This document shows, piece after piece, positions 32,124-40,747 of a stretch of 64,000 nt of DNA (position 1 is the stretch's first letter; the number at the start of each line of letters is the position of its first letter). Made by a program: the position numbers and the translations under genes. The DNA is from Actinomycetales bacterium (lineage in GTDB: Bacteria; Actinomycetota; Actinomycetes; Actinomycetales; Dermatophilaceae): assembly GCA_016715285.1 (NCBI GenBank), contig JADKAO010000007.1, positions 291,869 to 355,868 on the forward strand, given 5' to 3'. The notes under the pieces were generated by a model that saw only the letters and a list, made by a program, of their open reading frames with translations, made no database searches and was not told the origin of the DNA.

Positions 32124-33063
32124 CCTGCCGCCCCCTGAGGGCTTGCTCCTCGTCGACAAGCCGGCGGGCTTCACCAGCCACGATGTCGTCGCCAAGGTGC
32201 GGTGGCTCGCCAGCACCCGCAAGGTCGGGCACGCGGGCACGCTCGACCCGATGGCGACCGGGGTGCTCGTCCTGGGGGTCGGCAAGGCAACGAAGCTGCT
32301 CACCTTCCTCGTCGGCTGCGACAAGGGGTATGCCGCGACCATCCGGCTCGGCGTCGCCACGGTCACCGATGACGCTGAGGGAGAGCCGACGAGCTCGCAG
32401 GGAGCGGCCGACCTGACGGCTCTGCCCGATGATGCGCTGCACGCACGCCTCGCCGAAGTCATGGCACAGCTCACCGGAGACATCATCCAGATCCCCTCCT
32501 CGGTGAGTGCGATCAAGGTCAACGGGGTCAGGGCATACGCCAAAGTGCGTGGGGGAGAAGACGTCACGCTGGCGGGTCGGCCGGTCACGGTGAGCCGCTT
32601 CGAGGTAATGGGCCTGCGGCGAGCTACGACAGTCGACGGCGTTCCGGTGGTTGACCTCGATGTCGAGGTTGACGTGTCCTCGGGCACCTATGTGAGGGCG
32701 CTCGCCCGTGACCTCGGCGACCTCCTCGCCACGGGTGGCCACTTAACATCATTGCGGCGCAGCCGAGTTGGCTCATTCACGGTCGAGCAGTGCCACCGCC
32801 TATCGGACCTCGAGGCTGCCAGGGCGAGCGGACACGGCATACCTCTCGTGCCGTTGGCCGATGCAGCCCGCGCCGCCCTCCCAAGCCGTGTCCTCAGCCC
32901 AGAGGAGGTCACCGCGGTCTCCCACGGCCGACCAATCCTGTCTTCAGCCCTGGCCGCACCGGCTGTTGCGGCCTTCGCCGAGGACGGTCGACTCGTCGCC
33001 ATCCTCGACGAAACCCGTCCACGCGCTGGCTCGCATGTCGTGTTCACCCCAGGAGCTTCGTAG
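32116..33063 (+). CDS. truB: tRNA pseudouridine(55) synthase TruB
   Basis: A 315-residue enzyme that makes pseudouridine 55 in the T-loop of tRNAs. Motif I GLLLVDKPAGFTSHDVV and motif II KVGHAGTLDPMATGVLVLG, holding the catalytic Asp, lie in the first 55 residues. VSSGTYVRALARDLGDLLATG and HLTSLRRSRVGSFTV follow, and a C-terminal PUA-like region ends the protein. The ATG at 32116 overlaps the 3' end of rbfA by 8 bp, a normal start for this family; the frame is open further upstream but without similarity. Confidence 0.95.
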   Translation: MPDLPPPEGLLLVDKPAGFTSHDVVAKVRWLASTRKVGHAGTLDPMATGVLVLGVGKATKLLTFLVGCDKGYAATIRLGVATVTDDAEGEPTSSQGAADLTALPDDALHARLAEVMAQLTGDIIQIPSSVSAIKVNGVRAYAKVRGGEDVTLAGRPVTVSRFEVMGLRRATTVDGVPVVDLDVEVDVSSGTYVRALARDLGDLLATGGHLTSLRRSRVGSFTVEQCHRLSDLEAARASGHGIPLVPLADAARAALPSRVLSPEEVTAVSHGRPILSSALAAPAVAAFAEDGRLVAILDETRPRAGSHVVFTPGAS

Positions 33064-33064
33064 A

Positions 33065-34075
33065 GTGTCCTCTGTGCACGTCTGGAACGGCCTCGACGAG
33101 GTCCCTCACGACCTCGGGGCAACCGTGGCGACCCTCGGCAACTTCGATGGCGTCCACCGCGGCCACCGGGCAGTGTTGCGACAGCTCACTGCCCGAGCCA
33201 GCGAGATCGGTGCCACGTCGGTCGCCGTCACGTTCGAACCGCACCCCATAGCGGTCCTCTATCCCGAGCGCGCGCCGGTGCCGCTGACCTCGATTGACCA
33301 GCGTCTCGCGTTGCTCGCGGAGACCGGCCTCGATGCTGTGCTCGTCCTGGAGTTCACGCGGGAGTTCGCCTCCCAGACCCCGGCCGAGTTCGTCGACTCC
33401 GTGTTTGTCCAGGCCCTGCATGCGCGCGCGATCGTCGTTGGCGCCGACACTCGGTTCGGTGTGCGCAACAGCGGGTCCGTGGAGACCTTGCGTGAACTCG
33501 GTGCCGATCGAGGGTTTGAGGTGACCGCAGTCGCCGACGTCGGCGAAGGGGAGCGCTGGTCCTCCACACGCATCCGCGCAGCCCTCGCCGACGGCGATAT
33601 TCCCACTGCCGCCACGATGCTCGGTCGCCTGCCGCGCGTCCAGGGGGTCGTCGTCCACGGTGATCACCGCGGACGGTTGCTGGGCTTCCCGACCGCCAAT
33701 CTCGGCGGCACCATCGAGGGCCTCGTCCCGGCAGACGGGGTGTATGCCGGGTGGCTCACTCGTCTCGACCTCCCCGAGGGTGCCCCGGACCGCATGCTCC
33801 CGACAGCCGTTTCGATCGGCACCAACCCGACCTTTGATGGTGTTGACCGCCGCGTTGAGGGCTATGTCTTGGACCGCAGTGACCTCGATCTGTACGGCGA
33901 GCGCATCGCGTATGACGTCGTTGCCCGGCTGCGTGAGACCCTGCGGTTCGACGGCATCGAGCCCCTCATCACCCAGATGCACGCCGATGTGACCGAATGC
34001 CGCGGTGTGCTGGGTTTGTCCTCCGCACCACGGCCGTTGGGCTCAATTTTCGGCGAGCAGAGGCCCATTCGGTGA
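33065..34075 (+). CDS. ribF: Bifunctional riboflavin kinase/FAD synthetase RibF
   Basis: Converts riboflavin to FMN and then FAD. The N-terminal FMN adenylyltransferase domain shows ATLGNFDGVHRGHRAVLRQL, FEPHP and WSSTRIRAAL; the C-terminal kinase domain shows GFPTANLGG (Mg/ATP binding) and VSIGTNPTFDG. The 336-residue length is typical. GTG at 33065 is one base after the truB stop; GTG 33074 is an alternative. RibF makes FMN, the ligand of the riboswitch at 549-664, and FAD, the donor used by ApbE (21966-22724). Confidence 0.95.
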   Translation: MSSVHVWNGLDEVPHDLGATVATLGNFDGVHRGHRAVLRQLTARASEIGATSVAVTFEPHPIAVLYPERAPVPLTSIDQRLALLAETGLDAVLVLEFTREFASQTPAEFVDSVFVQALHARAIVVGADTRFGVRNSGSVETLRELGADRGFEVTAVADVGEGERWSSTRIRAALADGDIPTAATMLGRLPRVQGVVVHGDHRGRLLGFPTANLGGTIEGLVPADGVYAGWLTRLDLPEGAPDRMLPTAVSIGTNPTFDGVDRRVEGYVLDRSDLDLYGERIAYDVVARLRETLRFDGIEPLITQMHADVTECRGVLGLSSAPRPLGSIFGEQRPIR

Positions 34076-34179
34076 CGATTCGCCTCCAAAAGCCAACTCG
34101 CGAGCACACGAGCCTCGCTGTGACGCACTCCACGGCATACGGTGGGAGGCAACATCTCTCAGGGAGAGACCAAGGGCCC

Positions 34180-34193
34180 TTACTGCGGAGTAA
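34180..34193. promoter_or_regulatory. Palindrome TTACTGCGGAGTAA upstream of acyl-CoA synthetase gene
   Basis: Five-base arms TTACT/AGTAA around GCGG, 47 bp before the GTG at 34241. Short AT-rich palindromes like this are typical operators of TetR-family regulators of fatty-acid genes, but no regulator gene is adjacent and the identity is inferred. Confidence 0.45.
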
Positions 34194-34240
34194 TAAGCCT
34201 GGCATCATCCTTGGGACCTGATCCCCATAAAGGAGTCCAC

Positions 34241-36103
34241 GTGGCGATGAAGTCTGCTGTCGACGAGCGGGTCGACAACGACGTACTCACCAACCGCGCG
34301 CCGAGCATCGGCGCCCTCTTCCGTGACCGAGTCGCGAAGTCCGGGCCGCGGGAGGCCTGGCAATACTTCAAGGACGGACACCTGGAGCGGGTGACCTGGA
34401 ACGAGTCACGCGATCAGGTCTATGCCCTTGCTGCCGGACTCATGTCTCTGGGACTGCACCTTGAGGACCGAGTCGCGATCGCATCGACCACTCGCTACGA
34501 GTGGGTCTTGGCCGACCTCGCGATCATGTGCGCCGGCGGGGCGACGACGACCGTCTATCCGACAACGATGGCCGAAGACGTCGCCTACATCATCGGCGAC
34601 TCGGGCGCACGCATCGTCTTCGCCGAGGACGACGGACAGGTCGAGAAGCTGCGCACTCACCGCAGCGAGATCCCGCACGTCATGAAGGTCGTGACCTTCA
34701 CCGGTGAAGCCAAGAACGGCGACGAAGAAGGCGACGACTGGGTCATCTCGCTGGCCGAGTTGGAGGCCCTGGGCCGCGACGCACTGGCGGCACGCCCCAC
34801 CCTGGTCGACGAGCGCATCGACCTCGTCGGCCCGGAGCACCTCGCCGTCATCATCTACACCTCGGGCACGACGGGTCGACCCAAGGGCGCCGAGCTCACT
34901 CAAGACGCCATCATCTATGAGGGCGCTGCAGTCGACTCGATCAAGCTGCTCACCGAAGACGACCTGCAGTTCCTGTGGCTGCCGCTCTCGCACATCTTCG
35001 GCAAGATCCTGCTGACCTTCCCGCTGCAGATGGGATTCTCGACCGCCGTTGACGGCAAGATCGACAAGATCGTCGACAACCTTGCGGTCATCAAGCCGAC
35101 CTTCATGGGTGCGGCCCCGCGCATCTTCGAGAAGGCCTACGCGCGGATCGCGATGATGGTCGAAAACGAGACCGGCATCAAGCGCAAGCTCATGGACTGG
35201 TCGTTCGGCGTGGGGCGGCAGGTTATGGAGGCGCAGTCCTCCGGCAACACGCCCGGCCCGCTCCTGGGCTTCCAGCACGCCATCGCCGACAAGCTGGTCC
35301 TGAGCAAGATCCGCGAGCGCTTCGGTGGACGGGTGCGGTTCTTCATTTCCGGTTCGGCGGCGCTCAACTCTGACATCGCCAAGTGGTTCGGATCGGCGGG
35401 CCTGCTCGTCATCGAAGGCTACGGGCTCACCGAGTCCTCGGCGGCGACCTGTGTCAACCGGCCCAAGCACGGCAGCTACCGCTTCGGCACAGTCGGGTGG
35501 CCGATCCCAGGCACCGACGTCAAGGTCGCCGACGACGGTGAACTGCTCATCAAGGGCCCGGGTGTCATGCGGGGCTACCGCAACCGTCCCGACGCCAACG
35601 CCGAGGTGTTCGACGAGCAGGGCTACTTCCGCACCGGTGACATCGGTGAGATCGACGCCCAGGGCTTCGTCAAGATCACTGACCGTAAGAAGGACCTCTT
35701 CAAGACCTCCGGTGGCAAGTACATCGCGCCGTCCCAGGTTGAGGGTCTCTTCAAGGCCAAGTGTCCTTACGCCTCGCAGATGCTCGTGTACGGCGATGGC
35801 AAGAACTACGCCACGGCGCTCGTCACACTCGACCCCGACGCGATCACGGGGTGGGCCGCACAGTCGGGGCTCGCGGGCAAGAGCTACGCCGAGATCACGC
35901 AGGCGCCGCAGACCCGCGAGCTCATCCAGACTCACATCGACGAACTCAACTCGCACCTCAACCGGTGGGAGACGATCAAGCGGTTCACGATCCTCGACCG
36001 CGACTTCACGGTCGACGAGGGTGAGTTGACCCCGAGCCTCAAGCTCAAGCGCAAGGCCGTGGCCGATAAGTACAAGGGCCACCTCGAGGCGCTTTACGAC
36101 TGA
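34241..36103 (+). CDS. Long-chain fatty acid-CoA ligase (AMP-forming), FadD15-like
   Basis: A 620-residue adenylate-forming enzyme that activates fatty acids to acyl-CoA. Motifs: P-loop YTSGTTGRPKGAEL near residue 205, a linker region FLWLPLSHIFGKIL, the A5 motif GYGLTESSAATCVNR, YFRTGDIGEID and KDLFKTSGGKYIAPSQVE with the catalytic Lys region near the C-terminus. It is of the long FadD15/AMP-dependent acyl-CoA synthetase type. GTG 34241 has AAAGGAG upstream (34229-34235) and matches the family start. It is monocistronic, with a palindromic candidate operator upstream and a terminator hairpin downstream. Confidence 0.92.
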   Translation: MAMKSAVDERVDNDVLTNRAPSIGALFRDRVAKSGPREAWQYFKDGHLERVTWNESRDQVYALAAGLMSLGLHLEDRVAIASTTRYEWVLADLAIMCAGGATTTVYPTTMAEDVAYIIGDSGARIVFAEDDGQVEKLRTHRSEIPHVMKVVTFTGEAKNGDEEGDDWVISLAELEALGRDALAARPTLVDERIDLVGPEHLAVIIYTSGTTGRPKGAELTQDAIIYEGAAVDSIKLLTEDDLQFLWLPLSHIFGKILLTFPLQMGFSTAVDGKIDKIVDNLAVIKPTFMGAAPRIFEKAYARIAMMVENETGIKRKLMDWSFGVGRQVMEAQSSGNTPGPLLGFQHAIADKLVLSKIRERFGGRVRFFISGSAALNSDIAKWFGSAGLLVIEGYGLTESSAATCVNRPKHGSYRFGTVGWPIPGTDVKVADDGELLIKGPGVMRGYRNRPDANAEVFDEQGYFRTGDIGEIDAQGFVKITDRKKDLFKTSGGKYIAPSQVEGLFKAKCPYASQMLVYGDGKNYATALVTLDPDAITGWAAQSGLAGKSYAEITQAPQTRELIQTHIDELNSHLNRWETIKRFTILDRDFTVDEGELTPSLKLKRKAVADKYKGHLEALYD

Positions 36104-36142
36104 TCAACGACTGATCGACTGACCCACGCGGTCGAGCTTTGA

Positions 36143-36178
36143 CGGTGGCCACCTGGCAGGTATGCCGGGTGGCCACCG
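36143..36178 (+). terminator. Strong hairpin after the acyl-CoA ligase gene, GTATGCCG in its upper stem
   Basis: CGGTGGCCACC (36143-36153) pairs with GGTGGCCACCG (36168-36178). The 14-nt loop TGGCAGGTATGCCG can pair further (GGCA with TGCC). It lacks a T-tract, as usual in high-GC actinobacteria, and lies 40 bp past the stop codon. Confidence 0.75.
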
Positions 36179-36191
36179 CGCGCGTGCGGGT

Positions 36192-36197
36192 TAGACT
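36192..36197 (+). promoter_or_regulatory. Candidate -10 (TAGACT), leaderless radical SAM gene
   Basis: TAGACT, preceded by T (extended TTAGACT), lies 6 nt before ATG 36204, with no ribosome binding site. One of the clearest leaderless arrangements in the window. Confidence 0.6.
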
Positions 36198-36203
36198 CCA
36201 CGG

Positions 36204-38171
36204 ATGCCTGGACAGTCGCGCTTTGCCGAGTTGGAGCCGCTGCTCGATCGCGTGACCAAGCCGATCCAGTATGTCGGCGGCGAGCTCAACTCCCAGATCA
36301 AGGATTGGCATTGCGGGGGCTTCGGTCCAGACGGCAGCGAGCTCACCGTGCGCTGGGCGTTGATGTACCCCGACGCCTACGAGGTCGGCGTCCCCAACCA
36401 GGGCGTCATGATCCTCTACGAAGTTGTCAACGAGCGCCCCGATGCCTTGGCAGAGCGCACGTATTCCGTGTGGCCCGACATGGAGGCGCTCCTGCGGCAG
36501 CACGGCGTGCCTCAGCTGACCGTGGATGCGCACCGGTCTGTCCGGGAGTTTGACGTCTTTGGCGTGTCGTTCTCGACCGAGCTGGGGTATACGAACTTCT
36601 TCACTGCGCTCGATCTTGCCGGCATCCCGTTGCGATCGGCTGACCGGAGCGACGAGGACCCCATTGTCATCGCCGGCGGGCACGCTTCCTTCAACCCCGA
36701 GCCCATTGCCGACTATGTCGACGGCGTGGTTGTCGGTGATGGCGAACAGGCGGCCCTGTCGATCACACACCTGATCTCAGCATGGAAGACAGAGGGCCAG
36801 CCGGGGGGTCGTGCCGAGCTGCTCCTGCGGCTTGCTCAGTCGGCAATCGTCTATGTCCCAGCGGCATACGACGTCACCTATCTGCCCGACGGTCGTATTC
36901 ACCGGGTGGCACCCAAGCCAGAGTGGCACGGCATACCGTGGCGGGTTGCCAAGCACACCGTGACTGACCTCGATGCGTGGCCCTACCCCAAGGCGCCGAT
37001 CGTGCCGCTCGCCGAATCGGTCCACGAGCGGATGTCGGTCGAGATCTTCCGCGGGTGCACGCGGGGGTGCCGCTTTTGTCAGGCGGGGATGATCACCCGG
37101 CCGGTGCGGGAGCGGTCCATCGAAGGCATCGGCGAGATGGTCGCGACCGGTCTCGCTGCCACCGGCTACGAAGAGGTCGGGCTGCTGTCGCTGTCGTCGG
37201 CTGACCACACCGAGATCGCGGAGATCACCAAAGGGTTGGCTGACCGTTACGAAGGCACCCAGACGGGGCTCTCGCTACCCTCGACGCGGGTCGATGCCTT
37301 CAATATCGATCTCGCCAACGAGTTGACCCGCAACGGACGAAGGTCGGGCTTGACCTTCGCTCCTGAAGGCGGGTCCGAGCGCATCCGTCGGGTCATCAAC
37401 AAGATGGTGAGCGAGCAGGACCTCATCGACACGGTCGCTGCGGCTTATGGGGCGGGCTGGCGGCAGGTCAAGCTCTACTTCATGTGCGGGCTGCCGACTG
37501 AGACCGACGACGACGTGCTTCAAATCGCCACTCTCGCAGCCAAAGTCATCGAGACAGGCCGCCAGGTGAGCGGGCAGCGCGACATCCGGTGCACGGTGTC
37601 GATCGGGGGTTTTGTGCCGAAGCCGCACACTCCCTTCCAATGGGCCGCGCAACTCAGCGCCGAGGAGACGGACGCGCGCCTGCACAAGCTGCGCGAGGCG
37701 ATCCGCGCCGACCGGCGGTATGGCCGCTCGATTGGGTTCCGCTATCACGATGGCCAACCCGGCATCATCGAGGGCCTCCTCTCGCGGGGTGACCGCCGCG
37801 TCGGGCCGGTCGTCGAGGCCGTGTGGCGCGACGGCGGTCGGTTCGACGGGTGGCGCGAGCACTTCTCCTACGAGCGCTGGATGCGTTGCGCAGCAGCAGT
37901 TTTCGACGACACCCCGGTGTCCGTCGCGTGGTACACCACCCGCGAGCGGGAGCAGAACGAGGTCCTGCCATGGGACCACATCGACTCGGGTCTAGACCGC
38001 GATTGGCTCTGGGAGGACTGGCAGGCGGCCCTCGACGAGGTCGAGGTCGACGACTGCCGTTGGACCCCATGCTTCGACTGCGGGGTCTGCCCCCAGATGG
38101 GCACCTCGATTGAGATCGGCCCCACGGGACGCACCCTCCTGCCGCTCACGCCCGCCGCCCGGGAACCGTGA
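36204..38171 (+). CDS. B12-binding radical SAM protein (TIGR03960 type)
   Basis: A 655-residue protein with an N-terminal cobalamin-binding-like region (about residues 50-190, VFGVSFSTELGYTNFF and IVIAGGHASFNPEP) and a radical SAM core with the [4Fe-4S] motif CTRGCRFCQAG near residue 288, then EEVGLLSLSSADHTE and GLTFAPEGGSERIRRVINK. The C-terminus ends with a Cys-containing motif DCGVCPQMG. In actinobacteria this family usually precedes a DUF2344 protein and ribonuclease E/G; here a GNAT gene follows instead. The reaction is unknown; RNA or translation-factor modification is often proposed from context. Confidence 0.88.
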   Translation: MPGQSRFAELEPLLDRVTKPIQYVGGELNSQIKDWHCGGFGPDGSELTVRWALMYPDAYEVGVPNQGVMILYEVVNERPDALAERTYSVWPDMEALLRQHGVPQLTVDAHRSVREFDVFGVSFSTELGYTNFFTALDLAGIPLRSADRSDEDPIVIAGGHASFNPEPIADYVDGVVVGDGEQAALSITHLISAWKTEGQPGGRAELLLRLAQSAIVYVPAAYDVTYLPDGRIHRVAPKPEWHGIPWRVAKHTVTDLDAWPYPKAPIVPLAESVHERMSVEIFRGCTRGCRFCQAGMITRPVRERSIEGIGEMVATGLAATGYEEVGLLSLSSADHTEIAEITKGLADRYEGTQTGLSLPSTRVDAFNIDLANELTRNGRRSGLTFAPEGGSERIRRVINKMVSEQDLIDTVAAAYGAGWRQVKLYFMCGLPTETDDDVLQIATLAAKVIETGRQVSGQRDIRCTVSIGGFVPKPHTPFQWAAQLSAEETDARLHKLREAIRADRRYGRSIGFRYHDGQPGIIEGLLSRGDRRVGPVVEAVWRDGGRFDGWREHFSYERWMRCAAAVFDDTPVSVAWYTTREREQNEVLPWDHIDSGLDRDWLWEDWQAALDEVEVDDCRWTPCFDCGVCPQMGTSIEIGPTGRTLLPLTPAAREP

Positions 38172-38632
38172 CCTCGCCAGACGCGGGGTATGCCGTCCGC
38201 CTCGCCGGCGCTGACGACATCGCTGCCGTCGCGGGCGCGCGTGCTCGCTGGCGTGAGCACGAGGCAGACGACGCCTTTGTTGGGGAGTTTGAACGATGGT
38301 GGCTCGAAACCGAAGACCGTCGCCGGACCTGGATTGCGCTCGGGTCGCAGAGGATCATCGGGATGGTGAGCATGACGGTCTTCACCCGGATGCCGTCGCC
38401 CGGCGAGCCGGGTAAACAGTGGGCCTACGTCGGGCAGGTGTGGGTCGACCCGGCATACCGCCGCATGGGGATCGCGCGCACCATGATGACCGAAGCGATC
38501 GCATGGGCGCGCCACGCGTTGATGGAGCGGATCGTCCTCAACCCGAGTGAGATGTCCCGGCCCCTGTATGCCGGTCTCGGCTTCCGTTCGGCAGCCGACC
38601 TCTTGCGCCTGGACCTCGACGGCGCCAGTTAG
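38168..38632 (+). CDS. GNAT-family N-acetyltransferase
   Basis: A 154-residue acetyltransferase overlapping the radical SAM gene (GTGA). GNAT motif A is WVDPAYRRMGIARTMMTEAIAWAR and motif B is RPLYAGLGFR. The N-terminal part YAVRLAGADDIAAVAGARARW is the usual first strand and helix. Substrate unknown. Its 3' end overlaps by 4 bp the convergent NUDIX-like gene. Three GTATGCCG words lie inside (38188, 38451, 38566), one of the highest densities in the window. Confidence 0.8.
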   Translation: MTSPDAGYAVRLAGADDIAAVAGARARWREHEADDAFVGEFERWWLETEDRRRTWIALGSQRIIGMVSMTVFTRMPSPGEPGKQWAYVGQVWVDPAYRRMGIARTMMTEAIAWARHALMERIVLNPSEMSRPLYAGLGFRSAADLLRLDLDGAS

Positions 38633-39171
38633 ACGGCGTGGCCGAGGTGTGCCAGGGCCTGACGCAGCAGCACCCCGTGCCCGCCAGCCATATCGGGTGT
38701 CGCCGCCAAGGCGGCCGCCTCAGCAGGGGTCAGCCACGCGAGGTTGAGTGAATCTCCTTGTGGCGCACAGTCGCCCATCACAACAACCACGTAGGCAAGC
38801 GCCACCGCATGCTGTCGCGGGTCATGGAACGGGGTCACGCCGGGAGTCGGGAAGTACTCCGCGATGGCGAACGGTTGTGGCGCGATCGGGACCTGGGGGA
38901 GAGCCATGGGGCCGAGGTCGCGCTCGATGTGACGCAGCACGGCATCCCGGAGGCGCTCGTGGTAGAGCACGCGGCCAGAGACGAGTTCGTGGGCGATGGT
39001 GCCAACGTCACCCTCTTGACTGGCGCGCAACAACACGCCAATGCGGGTGACCTGGCTGCGCTCGTCCACCCGCACAGGAACGAGGTTGACGTACAAGATC
39101 GGCACACGGTCGCGCGCATCGCGCAACTCATCGCGGGTCAGCCAACCACCGGCGGTCTCGGTCTCCTGCAT
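38629..39171 (-). CDS. NUDIX-like hydrolase family protein (DUF4916)
   Basis: A 180-residue protein starting MQETETAGGWLTRDELRDARD and continuing with VPILYVNLVPVRVDERSQV, a beta-strand pattern of NUDIX folds. The canonical NUDIX box GX5EX7REUXEEXGU is not recognisable; the corresponding stretch is SGRVLYHERLRDAVLRHIERDLG, a divergent form seen in the DUF4916 family. Catalysis is therefore uncertain. A CAGACT element lies 7 nt upstream of the ATG and could be a leaderless -10. Confidence 0.7.
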   Translation of the reverse strand: MQETETAGGWLTRDELRDARDRVPILYVNLVPVRVDERSQVTRIGVLLRASQEGDVGTIAHELVSGRVLYHERLRDAVLRHIERDLGPMALPQVPIAPQPFAIAEYFPTPGVTPFHDPRQHAVALAYVVVVMGDCAPQGDSLNLAWLTPAEAAALAATPDMAGGHGVLLRQALAHLGHAV

Positions 39172-39231
39172 GGGCGAGAGTCTGCCAGGGTCGCGCGCTT
39201 GGGTGCGCGCGCCACGGGGGCCGCCACCGTT

Positions 39232-40605
39232 CTAGTGGCGCAAAGCTCCGAGGTCATACACCTTGCCGGGGTTCATGATCCCGAGGGGGTCAAAGACAGC
39301 CTTCAGCGCGAGCTGCCGCCGGATCTCGGCCTCGCCCAGCTCCCACGTCAGATGGTGGCGTTTCTGCAGACCGACGCCATGCTCTCCGGTGATCGTCCCG
39401 CCGAGGTCGAGGGCCGCGCGCAAGACGAGGTCAAGCGCGTGCTCCACCCGGTGGGTGTCGCCGGGCGTGCCGTCGAAAAACAGCGACGGGTGCAAGTTGC
39501 CGTCTCCGCCGTGCCCCGACAGCGTGATCTCGACACCCGTCTGGGCCGCGATCTGCTGCCCGATCCGGACAAATTCCGCCAGCCGTTGGATCGGCACACA
39601 CGCGTCCTCACCCAACCGCGGACCCTTGCGTTCGAGCGCATAGTTCAGCATCCGCCGGCCCTGCATGAGCAGGTCACCTTCGCTGCGGTTCTCGGCGACC
39701 GCGATCTCCGTCGCCCCGGCGGCAGCCAAGGCACCGGCATACCGCTCGACGTCTTCCGCGGTGTGGCCCGGACGATCGGACTGCACGAGCAGCGCAGCCT
39801 CGCAGCCGTCCGGGAACCCATAGTCGCCAACTGCGGCGATCGCAGCAATGGACGCACGGTCCAGGAACTCAAGCAAGCTCGGGCGGTGTCGATCGGCTCG
39901 AACCGCGAGGATTCCCGACACCGCGTCGTCGAGGGAGTCAAAGGTGGCGAGGGCCGTCAGGGCCGGGTCAGGGGCCGGTTGGAGGCGCACCAGAGCCCGT
40001 GTGATGACTCCGAGGGTGCCCTCGGAGCCGACGAAGAGCCCCGTCAAGTCAAGTCCCGCAACGCCTTTGGCCGTGCGCTTGCCGGTGCGCATCACCTCAC
40101 CGCCGGGGAGCACGACCTCTAAGGCGGAGACGTAGTCGGCGGTCACGCCGTATTTGACGCAGCACAGCCCACCCGCGTTGGTGGCGACATTGCCACCGAT
40201 CGTGCAGGTGTCGGCCGACGCGGGGTCAGGGGGATAGTGGAAGCCAACTTCAGCGACCGCGGCTTTGAGGTCTGCAGTGACGACGCCAGGACCCACCCAG
40301 GCGTGACCCTCGACGGGGTCGATGTCGATCCCCTGCAGGTCTTCGACATTGAGGATGATTCCGCCAGCCACCGCGCACGACGCTCCCGTGAGGGCTGTGC
40401 GGGCTCCCTGAGGCACGACCGGTATGCCGTGCGCCTGAGCTTCTCGCATCACCGCGATGACGTCGTCGATGCCAGCAGCTCGCACCAGGGTGACGTCCGG
40501 GGCGGGCTCAGCACCGTAGGAGGAGTCCACGGCATACGTCGCCACGATGTCGGGGTCGGTGACGAGGGCGCCTGGCGAAACGCAGCCCTCGGGGAGCCGG
40601 GTCAT
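39232..40605 (-). CDS. FAD-linked oxidoreductase, GlcD/D-lactate dehydrogenase type
   Basis: A 457-residue flavoprotein with an N-terminal FAD-binding (PCMH) domain (about residues 35-215: VPQGARTALTGASCAVAGGIILN and GGNVATNAGGLCCVKYGVT) and a C-terminal FAD-oxidase domain with ITLSGHGGDGNLHPSLFF and TGEHGVGLQKRHHL, holding the His/metal-binding residues. The family oxidises 2-hydroxy acids such as glycolate or D-lactate; the specific substrate is not clear. No iron-sulfur partner (GlcF) is adjacent. A TATCGT element lies 7 nt before the ATG at 40605, and the CoA-transferase gene is divergent from it. Confidence 0.87.
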   Translation of the reverse strand: MTRLPEGCVSPGALVTDPDIVATYAVDSSYGAEPAPDVTLVRAAGIDDVIAVMREAQAHGIPVVPQGARTALTGASCAVAGGIILNVEDLQGIDIDPVEGHAWVGPGVVTADLKAAVAEVGFHYPPDPASADTCTIGGNVATNAGGLCCVKYGVTADYVSALEVVLPGGEVMRTGKRTAKGVAGLDLTGLFVGSEGTLGVITRALVRLQPAPDPALTALATFDSLDDAVSGILAVRADRHRPSLLEFLDRASIAAIAAVGDYGFPDGCEAALLVQSDRPGHTAEDVERYAGALAAAGATEIAVAENRSEGDLLMQGRRMLNYALERKGPRLGEDACVPIQRLAEFVRIGQQIAAQTGVEITLSGHGGDGNLHPSLFFDGTPGDTHRVEHALDLVLRAALDLGGTITGEHGVGLQKRHHLTWELGEAEIRRQLALKAVFDPLGIMNPGKVYDLGALRH

Positions 40606-40735
40606 ACCGGCGACGATAGCCGAGCGAGTGCCGAGCGAGCGCTACGCGCGGCTCGCTGCGTTTAGCAAGGCCTTGGTGGTGAGAGTTCGCTCACCGGTCA
40701 CGAACGACGTGGCTCAGAGCGCCGCGGAATTAGGC

Positions 40736-40741
40736 AATAGT
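40736..40741 (+). promoter_or_regulatory. Candidate -10 (AATAGT), leaderless CoA-transferase gene
   Basis: AATAGT lies 6 nt before ATG 40748, in the 142-bp gap between the divergent GlcD-like and CoA-transferase genes. Confidence 0.35.
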
Positions 40742-40747
40742 TGGACT

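Noticed and set aside
34406..36082. A 558-codon open frame on the minus strand opposite the acyl-CoA ligase
   Set aside because: Composition is a mirror of the ligase codons (Val/Asp/Leu-rich), with no family similarity or ribosome binding site.
38758..40122. A 454-codon plus-strand frame opposite the NUDIX-like and GlcD-like genes
   Set aside because: Antisense shadow across two genes; the minus-strand proteins carry clear motifs.
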